From NCBI RefSeq assembly GCF_029240175.1, contig NZ_JARBTM010000024.1:1-38886 (forward strand): 38,886 nucleotides of DNA, read 5' to 3'. Source of the DNA: Anaerosolibacter sp. Its GTDB lineage: Bacteria > Bacillota > Clostridia > Peptostreptococcales > Thermotaleaceae. Every line of letters starts with the position of its first letter. The first letter of the stretch is position 1. A model generated the notes under the pieces. That model saw only the letters and a list, made by a program, of their open reading frames with translations, had not been told where the DNA came from and ran no database searches. The position numbers and the translations under genes are program-made. Shown piece by piece: positions 25,428-33,764 of this stretch.

Positions 25428-26927
25428 CTATTCACCTTCCAACTGTATTTTTAGATTTCTTATGGTATAGCGCTGACTTCCCTTGACGAATCCTTCAGCC
25501 TCTACTACATGTATGATCGTTCCTTTATCTTTTAATAAATCCAGGGCTTCATCCAACACATGGACTTGTTGTTCCTTATCTCTTTTCAAGGAGACAGGAG
25601 CCTTTTGATGGAGAATCAACCAAAAATCATAAAAAGAACGATGAGTTAGCATCCCTTGACGAGGGGTTTCCTTCAAATGCTGTACAACCTGGACGATAGT
25701 CACTTCCTTCTCATTCCCCATCACCTCTAATACAGCAGCCATTACTTGTTTAAAGTTCTGCTGCTGGGTCTCCATATCTTTTTTTAGCTGTTCTTCACTC
25801 AAGAACTCTAAAAAAGCAGTAGTTGTTTCATCATTTTCAACTTTTTCGATTCTCTGTTTTGCAAATACAGTAATGGGTGACCACTGCTGCTTCTGTTCTA
25901 AGAACAGAAAAGGCTCCACAAGGGTTTTTGAGGATTCCAAGGGTAATGGTATAGATAGTAGTCGATTGGTTACCTGATCATTAAAATTAAAGGCATCAAT
26001 GCCCACATAATAAAGGGATTCCTGTGCAGCCAAAAGGGCCGTAATTTTTAGTCCAATGCTTTCTTCCAGCAGCTGCCGATGGTCATAGTGGACTTCTCCT
26101 AGCTGGTGATCTATTTTCAACACAAGCTCATAGGCTCTTCTCTCTTTATCCTCCTGCATCTCGTACCCGAGGCGTTCTTTGGTTTCTCTTACAAAGGTCT
26201 GAAGCTCTTCAAACTCTTCATTCTCTCGACTCAAACGCAGGTGAATATCCTCTACAATCGCCTTATAACGTTCATAGGTCTCATCAGAAATGATATTTCG
26301 TTGAATCTCATGCTTGACGCGATAAATCTTATCTTGGAGCCCTTGCACATCCATTCGCATCTCATCGATCTGCCGAAGGGCACCCACAAACTCTCCCTTC
26401 TCTAACTGCTTTCGAAGAACCAATTGACTAATTGAAAGCTGGAACTCTGTGAAATATTCCTTGGTAGCAAAAACCAGTTCTAAACCCTGTTCGTCTAGCA
26501 CATAGTATTGTGTATTTGTGGTGGGATCAAATTCCGATGCTTTTAAGATCGAGCATTGAACAATCTCTTCCTGCCGCGTCTCCCAATTATAAAAGATTCG
26601 AAAATTTCTTTTTCCGCTGGGTGGCCGAAATGCTTGAATAATCTCCCTGGCAATTTTTTCAAAATCATCTTCCGACAAATCCATTTCGCCTTGATTCAGT
26701 ATATAAAGAAATTGCTTCAGCTCTTTGGTCCCGATCCTCTTATTCCGCATCAACATATTTTCAAAAAAGAACAAAAGGGCAACCAAGCCTAAACCAAAAA
26801 AGTCAATAGGCCTGTCCCTTCGATCCTTGAGTTTCTTATTTTCTAGTCTATATAGGGGATCAAATAATGAGATTCTTTGAATCCGCTCTCGATAATACGC
26901 CGTAACATGGTTAACAGTAGCTTCCAT
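25428..26927 (-). CDS. jetA: Wadjet protein JetA (kleisin, MukF-like)
   Basis: A 499-aa kleisin-type subunit that would bridge the JetC heads. The N-terminus has winged-helix character with FDPLYRLENKKLKDR and DFFGLGLVALLFFFENML. A coiled-coil middle (about 180-280) follows, then a C-terminal winged helix ending in a beta-hairpin. It resembles the DUF5716-type JetA that I associate with Wadjet operons of Clostridia (probably type III), not the JetA of the Bacillus cereus type I system. The ATG at 26927 has GGAGG 7 nt upstream. It overlaps jetD by 17 nt. Confidence 0.85.
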   Translation of the reverse strand: MEATVNHVTAYYRERIQRISLFDPLYRLENKKLKDRRDRPIDFFGLGLVALLFFFENMLMRNKRIGTKELKQFLYILNQGEMDLSEDDFEKIAREIIQAFRPPSGKRNFRIFYNWETRQEEIVQCSILKASEFDPTTNTQYYVLDEQGLELVFATKEYFTEFQLSISQLVLRKQLEKGEFVGALRQIDEMRMDVQGLQDKIYRVKHEIQRNIISDETYERYKAIVEDIHLRLSRENEEFEELQTFVRETKERLGYEMQEDKERRAYELVLKIDHQLGEVHYDHRQLLEESIGLKITALLAAQESLYYVGIDAFNFNDQVTNRLLSIPLPLESSKTLVEPFLFLEQKQQWSPITVFAKQRIEKVENDETTTAFLEFLSEEQLKKDMETQQQNFKQVMAAVLEVMGNEKEVTIVQVVQHLKETPRQGMLTHRSFYDFWLILHQKAPVSLKRDKEQQVHVLDEALDLLKDKGTIIHVVEAEGFVKGSQRYTIRNLKIQLEGE

Positions 26928-27933
26928 GCAAATTCCTCCATATATTCTGCAGTTCTGCTTTATTTAAAAGTTCTTGGGGATAGTATCTTTTTTCATGAAA
27001 AAGAGTTGTCAGGTTATGCTGCTCGTCTTGGGAAAAATACTGGAGAAATGAAGCAAAAGCCTCTTCATTTCTATACTGTGTTTCCTTCCCAATGGAACTA
27101 GCTTTCTGCAGTAAGGATTTATAAAATGGAAGGGCTGGTTCCATAGAAAATCTTTCTCTTAAATTATACCATATGGATATTCCTTCCATATCGATATCGC
27201 CAAAATAATAGAACTTATGGGATTTACTTTCTAAGCCTAACTGCTTGGCTGCCAATTGAATGTTAGATACAATCTTCCATCCTGCGCCGTAGATTAAAGA
27301 TGTAAAGGATGTTTCCTGTAGTATCTCCGCAAGCAGATAGTAGGTAGTTTTGTTTTCTACAATTAGATGCCTATGCTCTTGATGAAGGAATTGGGACGGA
27401 TTTATCGCCAGCATTAATGGCTCTGGGACACTATTTATCTTACACAAATCCCAAATGCCAATCCGCTCTAAAAGTGTTTTTCCCCCTTTTTCATCAATCC
27501 ACTTCTCATCACTGACCAATTGCACGGATCGTTCAGGTGCAAAGGCTTCATTTTCGGGTAATCCTTTTTCTTTTAGATACTGATCAATCTTCTGAATATA
27601 GGGTAAGTCCCTCTTCCAAACTGCTTCACTTAACGAAAAATATTCGTTAAGTTGTATCTTAGGATGCAGCAGGAGACTATACTGCTGTATCTCATCGTTT
27701 AATTGTCCCATTAGGTTCTTTTTTATGATCTTATATGTATTAAACAAAGGTGTCTGTTTAAGATTTGTTCCATGACTATGAATAGGCTGTAGTATCCCTT
27801 TACTTACTAGCAGTTCTATCTGATCTACAATTTCTTTATAGTCTGTCTCTCCTGAAAATAAGTTTTCCAATTCAGACAAAGAAACCATTATTTTCTTATG
27901 AGATTTTAAATAGTTCATCATTTTTGTATCCAT
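26911..27933 (-). CDS. jetD: Wadjet nuclease JetD (Toprim)
   Basis: JetD is the DNA-cleaving subunit that acts once JetABC has extruded a small circle. From the start chosen here the protein is 340 aa. The C-terminal Toprim domain shows the catalytic Glu in HLIVENKTTYYLL, then LIYGAGW, and the metal-binding D-x-D in YYFGDIDMEG, all intact. The N-terminal half is a winged-helix arm. I start at ATG 27933, 8 nt after AAAAAGG; the frame also opens at GTG 27942. It is the first gene of the operon, driven by an extended -10 promoter, giving order D-A-B-C. Confidence 0.9.
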   Translation of the reverse strand: MDTKMMNYLKSHKKIMVSLSELENLFSGETDYKEIVDQIELLVSKGILQPIHSHGTNLKQTPLFNTYKIIKKNLMGQLNDEIQQYSLLLHPKIQLNEYFSLSEAVWKRDLPYIQKIDQYLKEKGLPENEAFAPERSVQLVSDEKWIDEKGGKTLLERIGIWDLCKINSVPEPLMLAINPSQFLHQEHRHLIVENKTTYYLLAEILQETSFTSLIYGAGWKIVSNIQLAAKQLGLESKSHKFYYFGDIDMEGISIWYNLRERFSMEPALPFYKSLLQKASSIGKETQYRNEEAFASFLQYFSQDEQHNLTTLFHEKRYYPQELLNKAELQNIWRNLHGSYC

Positions 27934-27964
27934 ATCAAACACCTTTTTCTATATCATTTTCATC

Positions 27965-27973
27965 ATTATAGCA
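27965..27973 (-). promoter_or_regulatory. Extended -10 promoter of the Wadjet operon
   Basis: Minus-strand TGCTATAAT, about 30 nt before the jetD start, with no recognisable -35. No operator-like repeat is seen, suggesting low constitutive expression. Confidence 0.6.
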
Positions 27974-28115
27974 TATTGGGCCTAGTTTATTCTAAAAAAT
28001 AGCTTAATATCCTTGTATTCATCCGCATCCACTTTTTGTATTTATTCTCATGGTATATTTTAACTATTTAGTCCATATTTGTAGGAAAATACGACACAAC
28101 ACCATCTGTCATTTT

Positions 28116-28192
28116 GTAGGGAAGGCCCCCTGTGGCCTTCCGTTTATCGCGGGGAAACAACCTAACGGAACGGCACAGGGGCCGTTCCCTAC
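28116..28192. repeat. Hairpin-rich GC inverted-repeat element (MITE-like)
   Basis: The 27-nt arms 28116-28142 and 28166-28192 are imperfect inverted repeats starting and ending GTAGGGAA/TTCCCTAC. Each arm is itself a hairpin (GGAAGGCC/GGCCTTCC and GGAACGGC/GCCGTTCC). The block is strikingly GC-rich against its AT-rich surroundings and resembles dispersed intergenic repeats of Clostridia. No protein is encoded. The rest of 27974-28325 contains only this and the hairpin at 28260-28293. Confidence 0.7.
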
Positions 28193-28259
28193 GAATATTC
28201 TTTTCACAATCGTGATCTCGATCTTACGTCGCAATATTTATCTACTACGTATCATGCAT

Positions 28260-28293
28260 AAGAAGCAGAGCACCTTGAGACGCTCTACTTCTT
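28260..28293 (-). terminator. Probable terminator of the nitroreductase operon
   Basis: A 12-bp stem with one mismatch (AAGAAGTAGAGC arms, 28293-28282 with 28271-28260) lies 33 nt after the nitroreductase stop. The U-tract is poor, so termination may be weak. Confidence 0.5.
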
Positions 28294-28325
28294 GTAATAG
28301 CTAGGCTTCAAAAAATCATCAACAT

Positions 28326-29168
28326 TTAAACCTCAAACTTCCATACTGCTCTACCCTGGTCTTCACTTAATGAAACCTTACAATCTATCCCTTTCAGCCT
28401 CAAGCCCAGCCAAAAGTGGCAGGCACATATGCCCAAATCAACATTTGGGTGCTCCCATTTCATGTGTTTATAGCCCACCGGCATGGTGATGGTAATGGTT
28501 TTAAAATCATCAGAGACGCCAAAACGCCAGTGTTGGCTGTTGGCAGCAGAAGGGGCTTTTCGGGCAAGGTCGAAGGCATATAGAAGTTCTGCTGGAAGGC
28601 TTTCCTCCGTCATTCCATTTTCCAATAATGCTCCTACAGGCTTTCGCTTATAGCTGATAAAGGTTTCCGTTACCCTGTCAAAAAACCGTACACCCTCTTT
28701 CTGCCAGTAGCCAAGGGGTGTGATACAAACGGCTCGTTCTCCATCAGTCTCCCCTTTTCCGTAGCCCCATTTGGGCATAGGCTGTTCAGCGTATTTTCCA
28801 AGATGGGGCATGATGCGCTCCAGTTCACTCAGTGCATAATGTCCATACCAGCAGGTGGCAAGTCCCAAGCTTGTAGCATATAGGATCAAAAGTTCTCCTA
28901 CAAATCCCACCGCAGCCACAGAGCAGGTGTCCGTATTGGCTAGAAAAGCCATTCCATCTGGGGGAGAAGCAAACACAGTATAGAGTTTTTTATCCATATT
29001 GGCTTTGAACATCCGTATCTTTACATCATGATCAAAGGGTATCTCCATTTTGTCAGCAAAACTTTGTAGCAATTCTAGTTTTGATTCTTCAACGGGGCGC
29101 ATTTCAAAGCTCCGCGCTGATCTGCGGATGTTTATGGCATTTTCCCAATCGATAGTTGTGAACATCAT
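28326..29168 (-). CDS. Nitroreductase-family flavoprotein
   Basis: A 280-aa member of the nitroreductase family with two half-domains. NIRRSARSFEMRPV (FMN-phosphate-binding Arg/Ser motif) opens the protein. CWYGHYALSELE and LARKAPSAANSQHW follow, the second being a repeated FMN-contact motif as in the longer putative TM-type nitroreductases. No signal peptide is present. The reaction and substrate are unknown; the family reduces nitro or related compounds with NAD(P)H. The ATG at 29168 follows AAAGGAG; the stop of the upstream B3/4 gene lies only 2 nt before it. The two are one operon. Confidence 0.85.
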   Translation of the reverse strand: MMFTTIDWENAINIRRSARSFEMRPVEESKLELLQSFADKMEIPFDHDVKIRMFKANMDKKLYTVFASPPDGMAFLANTDTCSVAAVGFVGELLILYATSLGLATCWYGHYALSELERIMPHLGKYAEQPMPKWGYGKGETDGERAVCITPLGYWQKEGVRFFDRVTETFISYKRKPVGALLENGMTEESLPAELLYAFDLARKAPSAANSQHWRFGVSDDFKTITITMPVGYKHMKWEHPNVDLGICACHFWLGLRLKGIDCKVSLSEDQGRAVWKFEV

Positions 29169-29170
29169 TT

Positions 29171-29887
29171 TCACTCCTTTATCAATACCTCTCGATGATC
29201 AGCATCTAATACATATATTGTACTTGTTCCCCCTATATTAGCTGATACCATTTCTTCAAGTTCTTTTAGTGCTTGTTCAAATTCTTCATATCTGTTCTCA
29301 TCCACAAGCTCAAGACATAAAAATGCATTGGTGGTACTTTCTGTAAGTGCCGTTCTTACTGCTTCCCTCCAGTTCCAACATCTGCATATGGCCCCCGCAT
29401 CATCTTTATAGATGACCTCCCCTTCATAGGGTGGTGCATTTTCGTCTGACCCTAGGGGAATAAATTCCTCATCTCCCACAGCCCTTGTTAATCTGATATG
29501 TCCTACAAAGGTATCTATATCCTCCCCACCACAAGGGAGCCCATACTTTAGAGAGATTGTATTGTATATATCAACCAAGGGGTTGATACTGCCTATATGA
29601 TTGCCATTATGTACTCTTTTTAATAATGCTTCAATGGATGATCTGACACCCTTCTTGGTTTTAAACTTCTGAAAGGCCTCTCGCCATACTTTGATCACTT
29701 TATTCTCACTAAACTCCGCCCCTTGTATATGTTTCATTGCTTCTTTTTCTGCAGCCATGATTATCTCTTCATACTTTCCAATCTCTTTTTTATGGTTATC
29801 GACTCCAAGGCTGATGATCACACCTATTTTTGCCTTCGGAAATACGTCCCAAAACTTATCTTCTACCACGAACTTTTTCATTAGCAT
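29171..29887 (-). CDS. B3/4-domain protein (PheRS beta editing-domain homologue)
   Basis: A 238-aa stand-alone protein carrying the B3/B4 fold of the phenylalanyl-tRNA synthetase beta subunit, with SSIEALLKRV, NPLVDIYNTISLKYGLPCGGED and CRCWNWREAVRTALTES as markers. In PheRS this fold edits mischarged Tyr-tRNA; free-standing versions are common in Clostridia and their substrate is unproven. AGGGGAGG precedes the ATG. A short palindrome ACAGAA/TTCTGT (29904-29919) is just upstream, possibly an operator. It is the first gene of an operon with the nitroreductase. Confidence 0.8.
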   Translation of the reverse strand: MLMKKFVVEDKFWDVFPKAKIGVIISLGVDNHKKEIGKYEEIIMAAEKEAMKHIQGAEFSENKVIKVWREAFQKFKTKKGVRSSIEALLKRVHNGNHIGSINPLVDIYNTISLKYGLPCGGEDIDTFVGHIRLTRAVGDEEFIPLGSDENAPPYEGEVIYKDDAGAICRCWNWREAVRTALTESTTNAFLCLELVDENRYEEFEQALKELEEMVSANIGGTSTIYVLDADHREVLIKE

Positions 29888-29970
29888 ACTTCCTCCCCTA
29901 TAAACAGAATATTTTCTGTATTCATCTTAGCAACAACAAAACCATCTTTCAAGGGAATAAGCAATAATAA

Positions 29971-30007
29971 TAGACCAACAAAGTTTAAATAGTACTTTGC
30001 TGACCTA
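29971..30007 (-). terminator. lysS terminator
   Basis: A 13-bp stem with G-U pairs (TAGGTCAGCAAAG with CTTTGTTGGTCTA, 30007-29995 and 29983-29971), 11-nt loop and TTATTATT tail, 30 nt after the stop. Confidence 0.75.
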
Positions 30008-30036
30008 TTTTTATTCTAAAAACCTGGCCCTATTGG

Positions 30037-31593
30037 CTAAAAATCTAGTAAGGAAAGTACTGCTTCTATCCCCAGTGTCTTGATCAGCAAAGATAGTCTT
30101 GGACCACTGGTGCTGTTTAGTACAAGCTTATATACTATACCGAATAAAATCTTTTGATTGTTTTTCTTTACTTTACTATCCTCGTCATAACAAACGGCAT
30201 AAATTTTTTGCATCAATTCATCACTGGGCAAATCATTGCTTTCTTTGATTACAATACAGAGATCCTTTAACCACCCTTTTTCTACTGTGGTTAATTGTTC
30301 ATAGTACGTTGTATCTTTTTCTTGATTTACATGAAGCATTTTCTCAGGATACCAGTGCTTAATCCAATGCTCAACCCTTTCACTTATTTTTAGGATGTCC
30401 TCTCGTTTATAGTCCTCTCCCACTTTACCAAATACATCGGCAAGGGTTTGAACATCGAAGTTTACCAATGGGAGGATTCCTGCCGTTTGGCCGAACTTTG
30501 GCAGATTTTCGCGGCTTATGGCTCCCAATAGCCTAAAGGAATCCTGCAAATCTTCATCTCCCAAATTTTCTTGACGGTAAAGCTCATAAAACCGTTCAAA
30601 CTCAGCATAATTCTTGATAACATCCTCGTCTAAACCGATATTAAAGGCAGCATTGGGTCTATATCTGGAGAAAATAAATAGAATGATCTCTGGAAGATAG
30701 ATCTTCAAGAGTTCTCCTGGGGTGAGGGTATTCCCGAGAGAGCTTGACATTTTTCCGTTCGTTCCCTTTATCCCAATGAACTCATAAGCAATGTAATCTG
30801 GTGCACTATAGCCAAATATCCTTCTGACGATCTCTTTTGATACATTATAGCTCCCTGTTTCTGCGGAATGATCCCTACCTCCGGGTTCAAAAACTACCCC
30901 TTCCACCATCCACCGCATGGGCCAATCCACTTTCCAATTTAATTTCATATTATTTGCAGACATTACTTTCATCGTCCCTTGATGACCACAGGCACAAGTA
31001 AATTGGATTTCTCCTCGCTCCTCATCAAAGGCATTAATCACAGTATCATCTTTTTTACACTGCTGGCAGTACAATGTAATCGGATAAAAGCTGTTTCTTT
31101 CCTCTTCTGATGGCTCTTGGGTTTTGAATGACATCAATATATCATAGATTTCCTTTCTCTGGTGTAATGCATGAAGGATATGACTGTTATATCTACCCGA
31201 TGTGTACTCCTTGCTCTGATAAATGAACGCCGCATCAATGCCGAATATACCCAAAGCCTCCTCAAACTCCTTCTCGAAATGGGCTGCATAAGACGGGTGA
31301 CATCCATAAGGATCAGGAATTTCAGCGTAGGGCATTCCTATATATCTCCCAAAAGATGGGTCGATGTTTTTAGGAACCTTTCTAAAGCGGTCATAGTCAT
31401 CCCACGAAAAGATAAAGCGCGTTTTCTTTCCTAAGTCCTGTAGTGCCTTCACCACAAAGTATGTGGTGACCACCTCTCTAAAATTGCCAATGTGGACAGA
31501 GCCCGAAGGGCTGATTCCCGATGCACACACAAAGGTATCTTGGTTTGGATATTTTTCAATCAACATCTGTGCTGTTTTATATGCCCAATGCAT
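30037..31593 (-). CDS. lysS: Lysyl-tRNA synthetase, class I
   Basis: Charges tRNA-Lys. The 518-aa enzyme is of the archaeal class I type, not the bacterial class II LysRS. Class I signatures are SGISPSGSVHIGNFRE (HIGH motif, about 24-39), FSWDDYDRFRKVP, and the KMSKS-equivalent GKMSSSLGN (about 280-288). A zinc-binding Cys cluster (CQQC...CACG, about 177-205) is present. The C-terminal helical anticodon-binding cage completes the protein. AAAGGAG lies 10 nt before ATG 31593. It is controlled by a T-box leader, so expression responds to uncharged tRNA-Lys. Class I enzymes occur in only some bacteria; whether a class II copy exists elsewhere is unknown. Confidence 0.95.
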   Translation of the reverse strand: MHWAYKTAQMLIEKYPNQDTFVCASGISPSGSVHIGNFREVVTTYFVVKALQDLGKKTRFIFSWDDYDRFRKVPKNIDPSFGRYIGMPYAEIPDPYGCHPSYAAHFEKEFEEALGIFGIDAAFIYQSKEYTSGRYNSHILHALHQRKEIYDILMSFKTQEPSEEERNSFYPITLYCQQCKKDDTVINAFDEERGEIQFTCACGHQGTMKVMSANNMKLNWKVDWPMRWMVEGVVFEPGGRDHSAETGSYNVSKEIVRRIFGYSAPDYIAYEFIGIKGTNGKMSSSLGNTLTPGELLKIYLPEIILFIFSRYRPNAAFNIGLDEDVIKNYAEFERFYELYRQENLGDEDLQDSFRLLGAISRENLPKFGQTAGILPLVNFDVQTLADVFGKVGEDYKREDILKISERVEHWIKHWYPEKMLHVNQEKDTTYYEQLTTVEKGWLKDLCIVIKESNDLPSDELMQKIYAVCYDEDSKVKKNNQKILFGIVYKLVLNSTSGPRLSLLIKTLGIEAVLSLLDF

Positions 31594-31633
31594 ATGATCA
31601 CTCCTTTATTTTTCTATTTCTACAGTCCAAAAT

Positions 31634-31676
31634 AAAAAACTCCCACCCCCAAGATTATTCATCTTGAGGACGAGAG
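31634..31676 (-). terminator. T-box regulated terminator
   Basis: A 16-bp stem with mismatches (31676-31661 with 31655-31640, AAGAT/ATCTT top) and 5-nt loop, with TTTTTTATTTT tail, 40 nt upstream of lysS. Confidence 0.85.
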
Positions 31677-31900
31677 TTGTTAACTTCGTGATACCACCTC
31701 AGTTCGCTGATATGTCACCATATCAACCTCTTCAGGTACGGCAAAAATGCTTATACCCTATCTCTATAACGTGAGAACACGTCGTATCATCCCTAAAAAA
31801 TTAGTTCAATACGCAGCTCCGAGGCTTTTTTCATTAAGAGCTATCTTCCTCCTTCTCAGCTACCGGAGTTCTCTGTAGAATCCTTCTTCTTAATTACTCT
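31634..31900 (-). promoter_or_regulatory. T-box leader controlling lysS (tRNA-Lys)
   Basis: On the minus strand are the stem I AG box and GGTAGCTGAGAA region (about 31875-31850), then a candidate AAA lysine specifier within ATGAAAAAAGCC (about 31836-31825). The T-box GAGGTGGTATCACG (31700-31687) has the TGG(T) bulge that pairs with the tRNA 3' end; T there implies an A discriminator. Terminator and antiterminator share the CTCTCGTCC arm. Uncharged tRNA-Lys should favour read-through into lysS. The specifier assignment is tentative. Confidence 0.85.
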
Positions 31901-31933
31901 TCTCTTCATGGCCTTTATGATATTATTTGATAC

Positions 31934-31962
31934 ATTGTACCAAACTATTTGAAGATTGTAAA
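31934..31962 (-). promoter_or_regulatory. lysS promoter
   Basis: TTTACA (31962-31957), 17-nt spacer and TACAAT (31939-31934) on minus, starting transcription just before the T-box leader. Confidence 0.75.
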
Positions 31963-31979
31963 TTATTTTTATTCCTTTT

Positions 31980-33581
31980 CTATTGTATTAATTTTATTGA
32001 TTTATCCTTAGTTGAAACCATTAAAATTTTATCTTTATATGCAAAGAACTTCGAAATCTGATCTGTAATGGCCAAATTAAGATTTCCTGATTTGTCAAAT
32101 ATCTTTATGCCATAATCCTCGCCCGCTGGGAGCTTGCAAACAATTTTATTATCAACGAGTTCAATGTGCTCCACAGGTTCTTTCAATACAAGGAGATCGT
32201 CTTTGGATGAATCTGCTTTGTAGAGATGGAATTGTTCTTCTCCTATCGAAACTGTGTAATACACATTGCCATCTATTTCTGCAAACCAGCCAATATAGTT
32301 CTCAACATGATCATCAGATAACCTTTTCTCATTTGTTCCATCTAGATTTGACGTGTAAAGGCCTTTCCCATCAGCCTTCACATAATAAAGCTTGTTATTG
32401 ATGATTTTAAAATCACTTACTGGGAAATCTGTGAGCCTAGTAGTCTTATTGGTGACTAAACTCACTTTATAGACTTGATCCAATTTTCCTTTTTCAGGAC
32501 GATAGACAGATGCCAATATATATACATCTTCTCCAATGATGGCTGTGGAGCGGTTTGGACCAAAGCTTCGCTGCTCTCCCTCCAAACCCACATGCCAACC
32601 ATAACTGAGATTTGGATCCCCAATGTGTTTTCCACCTTCTGAGTTTTGATCTGTGTCAAAGAGTACTAGGTTATTGCTTCCTGGCGGTAAATAATGAAGA
32701 ATCTTTAAGACCCCTTTCGGAGTACTTCTGAAATCTAGGTATCCTCTATGTTCCATTGTAGCCTTTCCATCATCATTTATCTTACAATAGATATCGGCGC
32801 CCATTACTGCACCCCCTTGATGATAGTAGAACCATAATGCATTATCCCTGATCTCAAACTTCAGTTGATTTTGAAAACCATACATTTGATCGATTTCATA
32901 GGAATATACCAATTCTTTCTTCGAAATATTATTTTCGGTTGCCCTGTATACGTTGTTGGTATGCCCCACTGTTTCTACAAAGTAATAATACCCCTCAAAC
33001 ACTGCCACATCATTTTCACCCGCGTATTTGGGAAGATTTATTGCTTTTACCTGTTGGTTATCCGAATTTATATCCAGCCCATTCTTATCATCCCACGCAT
33101 ATTTCCATCCAAATTCATCGTGGGCAAACTTCCATGTTAGGGGAAAATACGTCACATTCTTAAAACTTAGAAGGGGATATTCTTCTTTAGAATTGTCAAC
33201 AGCCTTACCATTCACTGTGATCCTAAAGGAGGGCACCGTCGCTGCATAGCTATTTCCATTCTTACTTTTTGTTTTATAAGGTTCATAGGAGGATGTCACA
33301 TTCCCCTCCTCTATTTTCAAGCCATCCTCTTGAGTCCATTCCGTTTCCAATCCCAACAATCTGCAGTCATACCAAGTCATGGGAAAGTATGTCATATCCT
33401 TATATACCAGAAGGGGATACTCCCGATATTGATTATCCACCTTATGATTATTCAAATGCACTGAAAATTTAGGTAAAGTTACCCTAACACTTTTCTCTGC
33501 CGCAAAGCTCTTTTCAACAGGCGTCATCAAACCAAAACCAATGGCACACATAACGCCTAAGGCAATCATCCTTTTTCTCAC
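31980..33581 (-). CDS. Secreted protein with two stalk-type domains and a DUF5050-like beta-propeller
   Basis: The 533-aa protein has a signal peptide (1-27, cut near SFA-AEK) and two repeats of the copper-amine-oxidase N-terminal-like (stalk) domain (about 32-95 and 110-175). Both repeats share KxxD-x-x-x-EYPLL-x(3)-K-x-TYFP-x-TW. The C-terminal half (200-533) has repeating blades such as NKLYYVKADGKGLY and NVYYTVS, the DUF5050 style. It probably binds the cell wall or is released; function is unknown. A TGATATGAT extended -10 lies near 33635. It is transcribed toward the lysS promoter, and I see no terminator. Confidence 0.8.
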   Translation of the reverse strand: MRKRMIALGVMCAIGFGLMTPVEKSFAAEKSVRVTLPKFSVHLNNHKVDNQYREYPLLVYKDMTYFPMTWYDCRLLGLETEWTQEDGLKIEEGNVTSSYEPYKTKSKNGNSYAATVPSFRITVNGKAVDNSKEEYPLLSFKNVTYFPLTWKFAHDEFGWKYAWDDKNGLDINSDNQQVKAINLPKYAGENDVAVFEGYYYFVETVGHTNNVYRATENNISKKELVYSYEIDQMYGFQNQLKFEIRDNALWFYYHQGGAVMGADIYCKINDDGKATMEHRGYLDFRSTPKGVLKILHYLPPGSNNLVLFDTDQNSEGGKHIGDPNLSYGWHVGLEGEQRSFGPNRSTAIIGEDVYILASVYRPEKGKLDQVYKVSLVTNKTTRLTDFPVSDFKIINNKLYYVKADGKGLYTSNLDGTNEKRLSDDHVENYIGWFAEIDGNVYYTVSIGEEQFHLYKADSSKDDLLVLKEPVEHIELVDNKIVCKLPAGEDYGIKIFDKSGNLNLAITDQISKFFAYKDKILMVSTKDKSIKLIQ

Positions 33582-33764
33582 GCCAATCCTCTCCTAACAA
33601 AATATGTATCTAGATTTCTTTTCCTATTCATCATATCACAATAATTTGTAAAATACAGGAAATACATGAAAGTGTAAAGGTGGCGTAATGAAATTGTAAT
33701 TTTTTGGATAACAAAACATCTCCTACTGATCTAACCCTCAAGGTGAATAATGATGCCCTACCGT

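Noticed and set aside
28050-28304. 84-codon plus-strand open frame
   Set aside because: It crosses the GC-rich hairpin repeat and a terminator-like hairpin and has no ribosome site.
32865-33249. Overlapping plus-strand open frames
   Set aside because: Antisense shadows of the stalk-domain protein gene.
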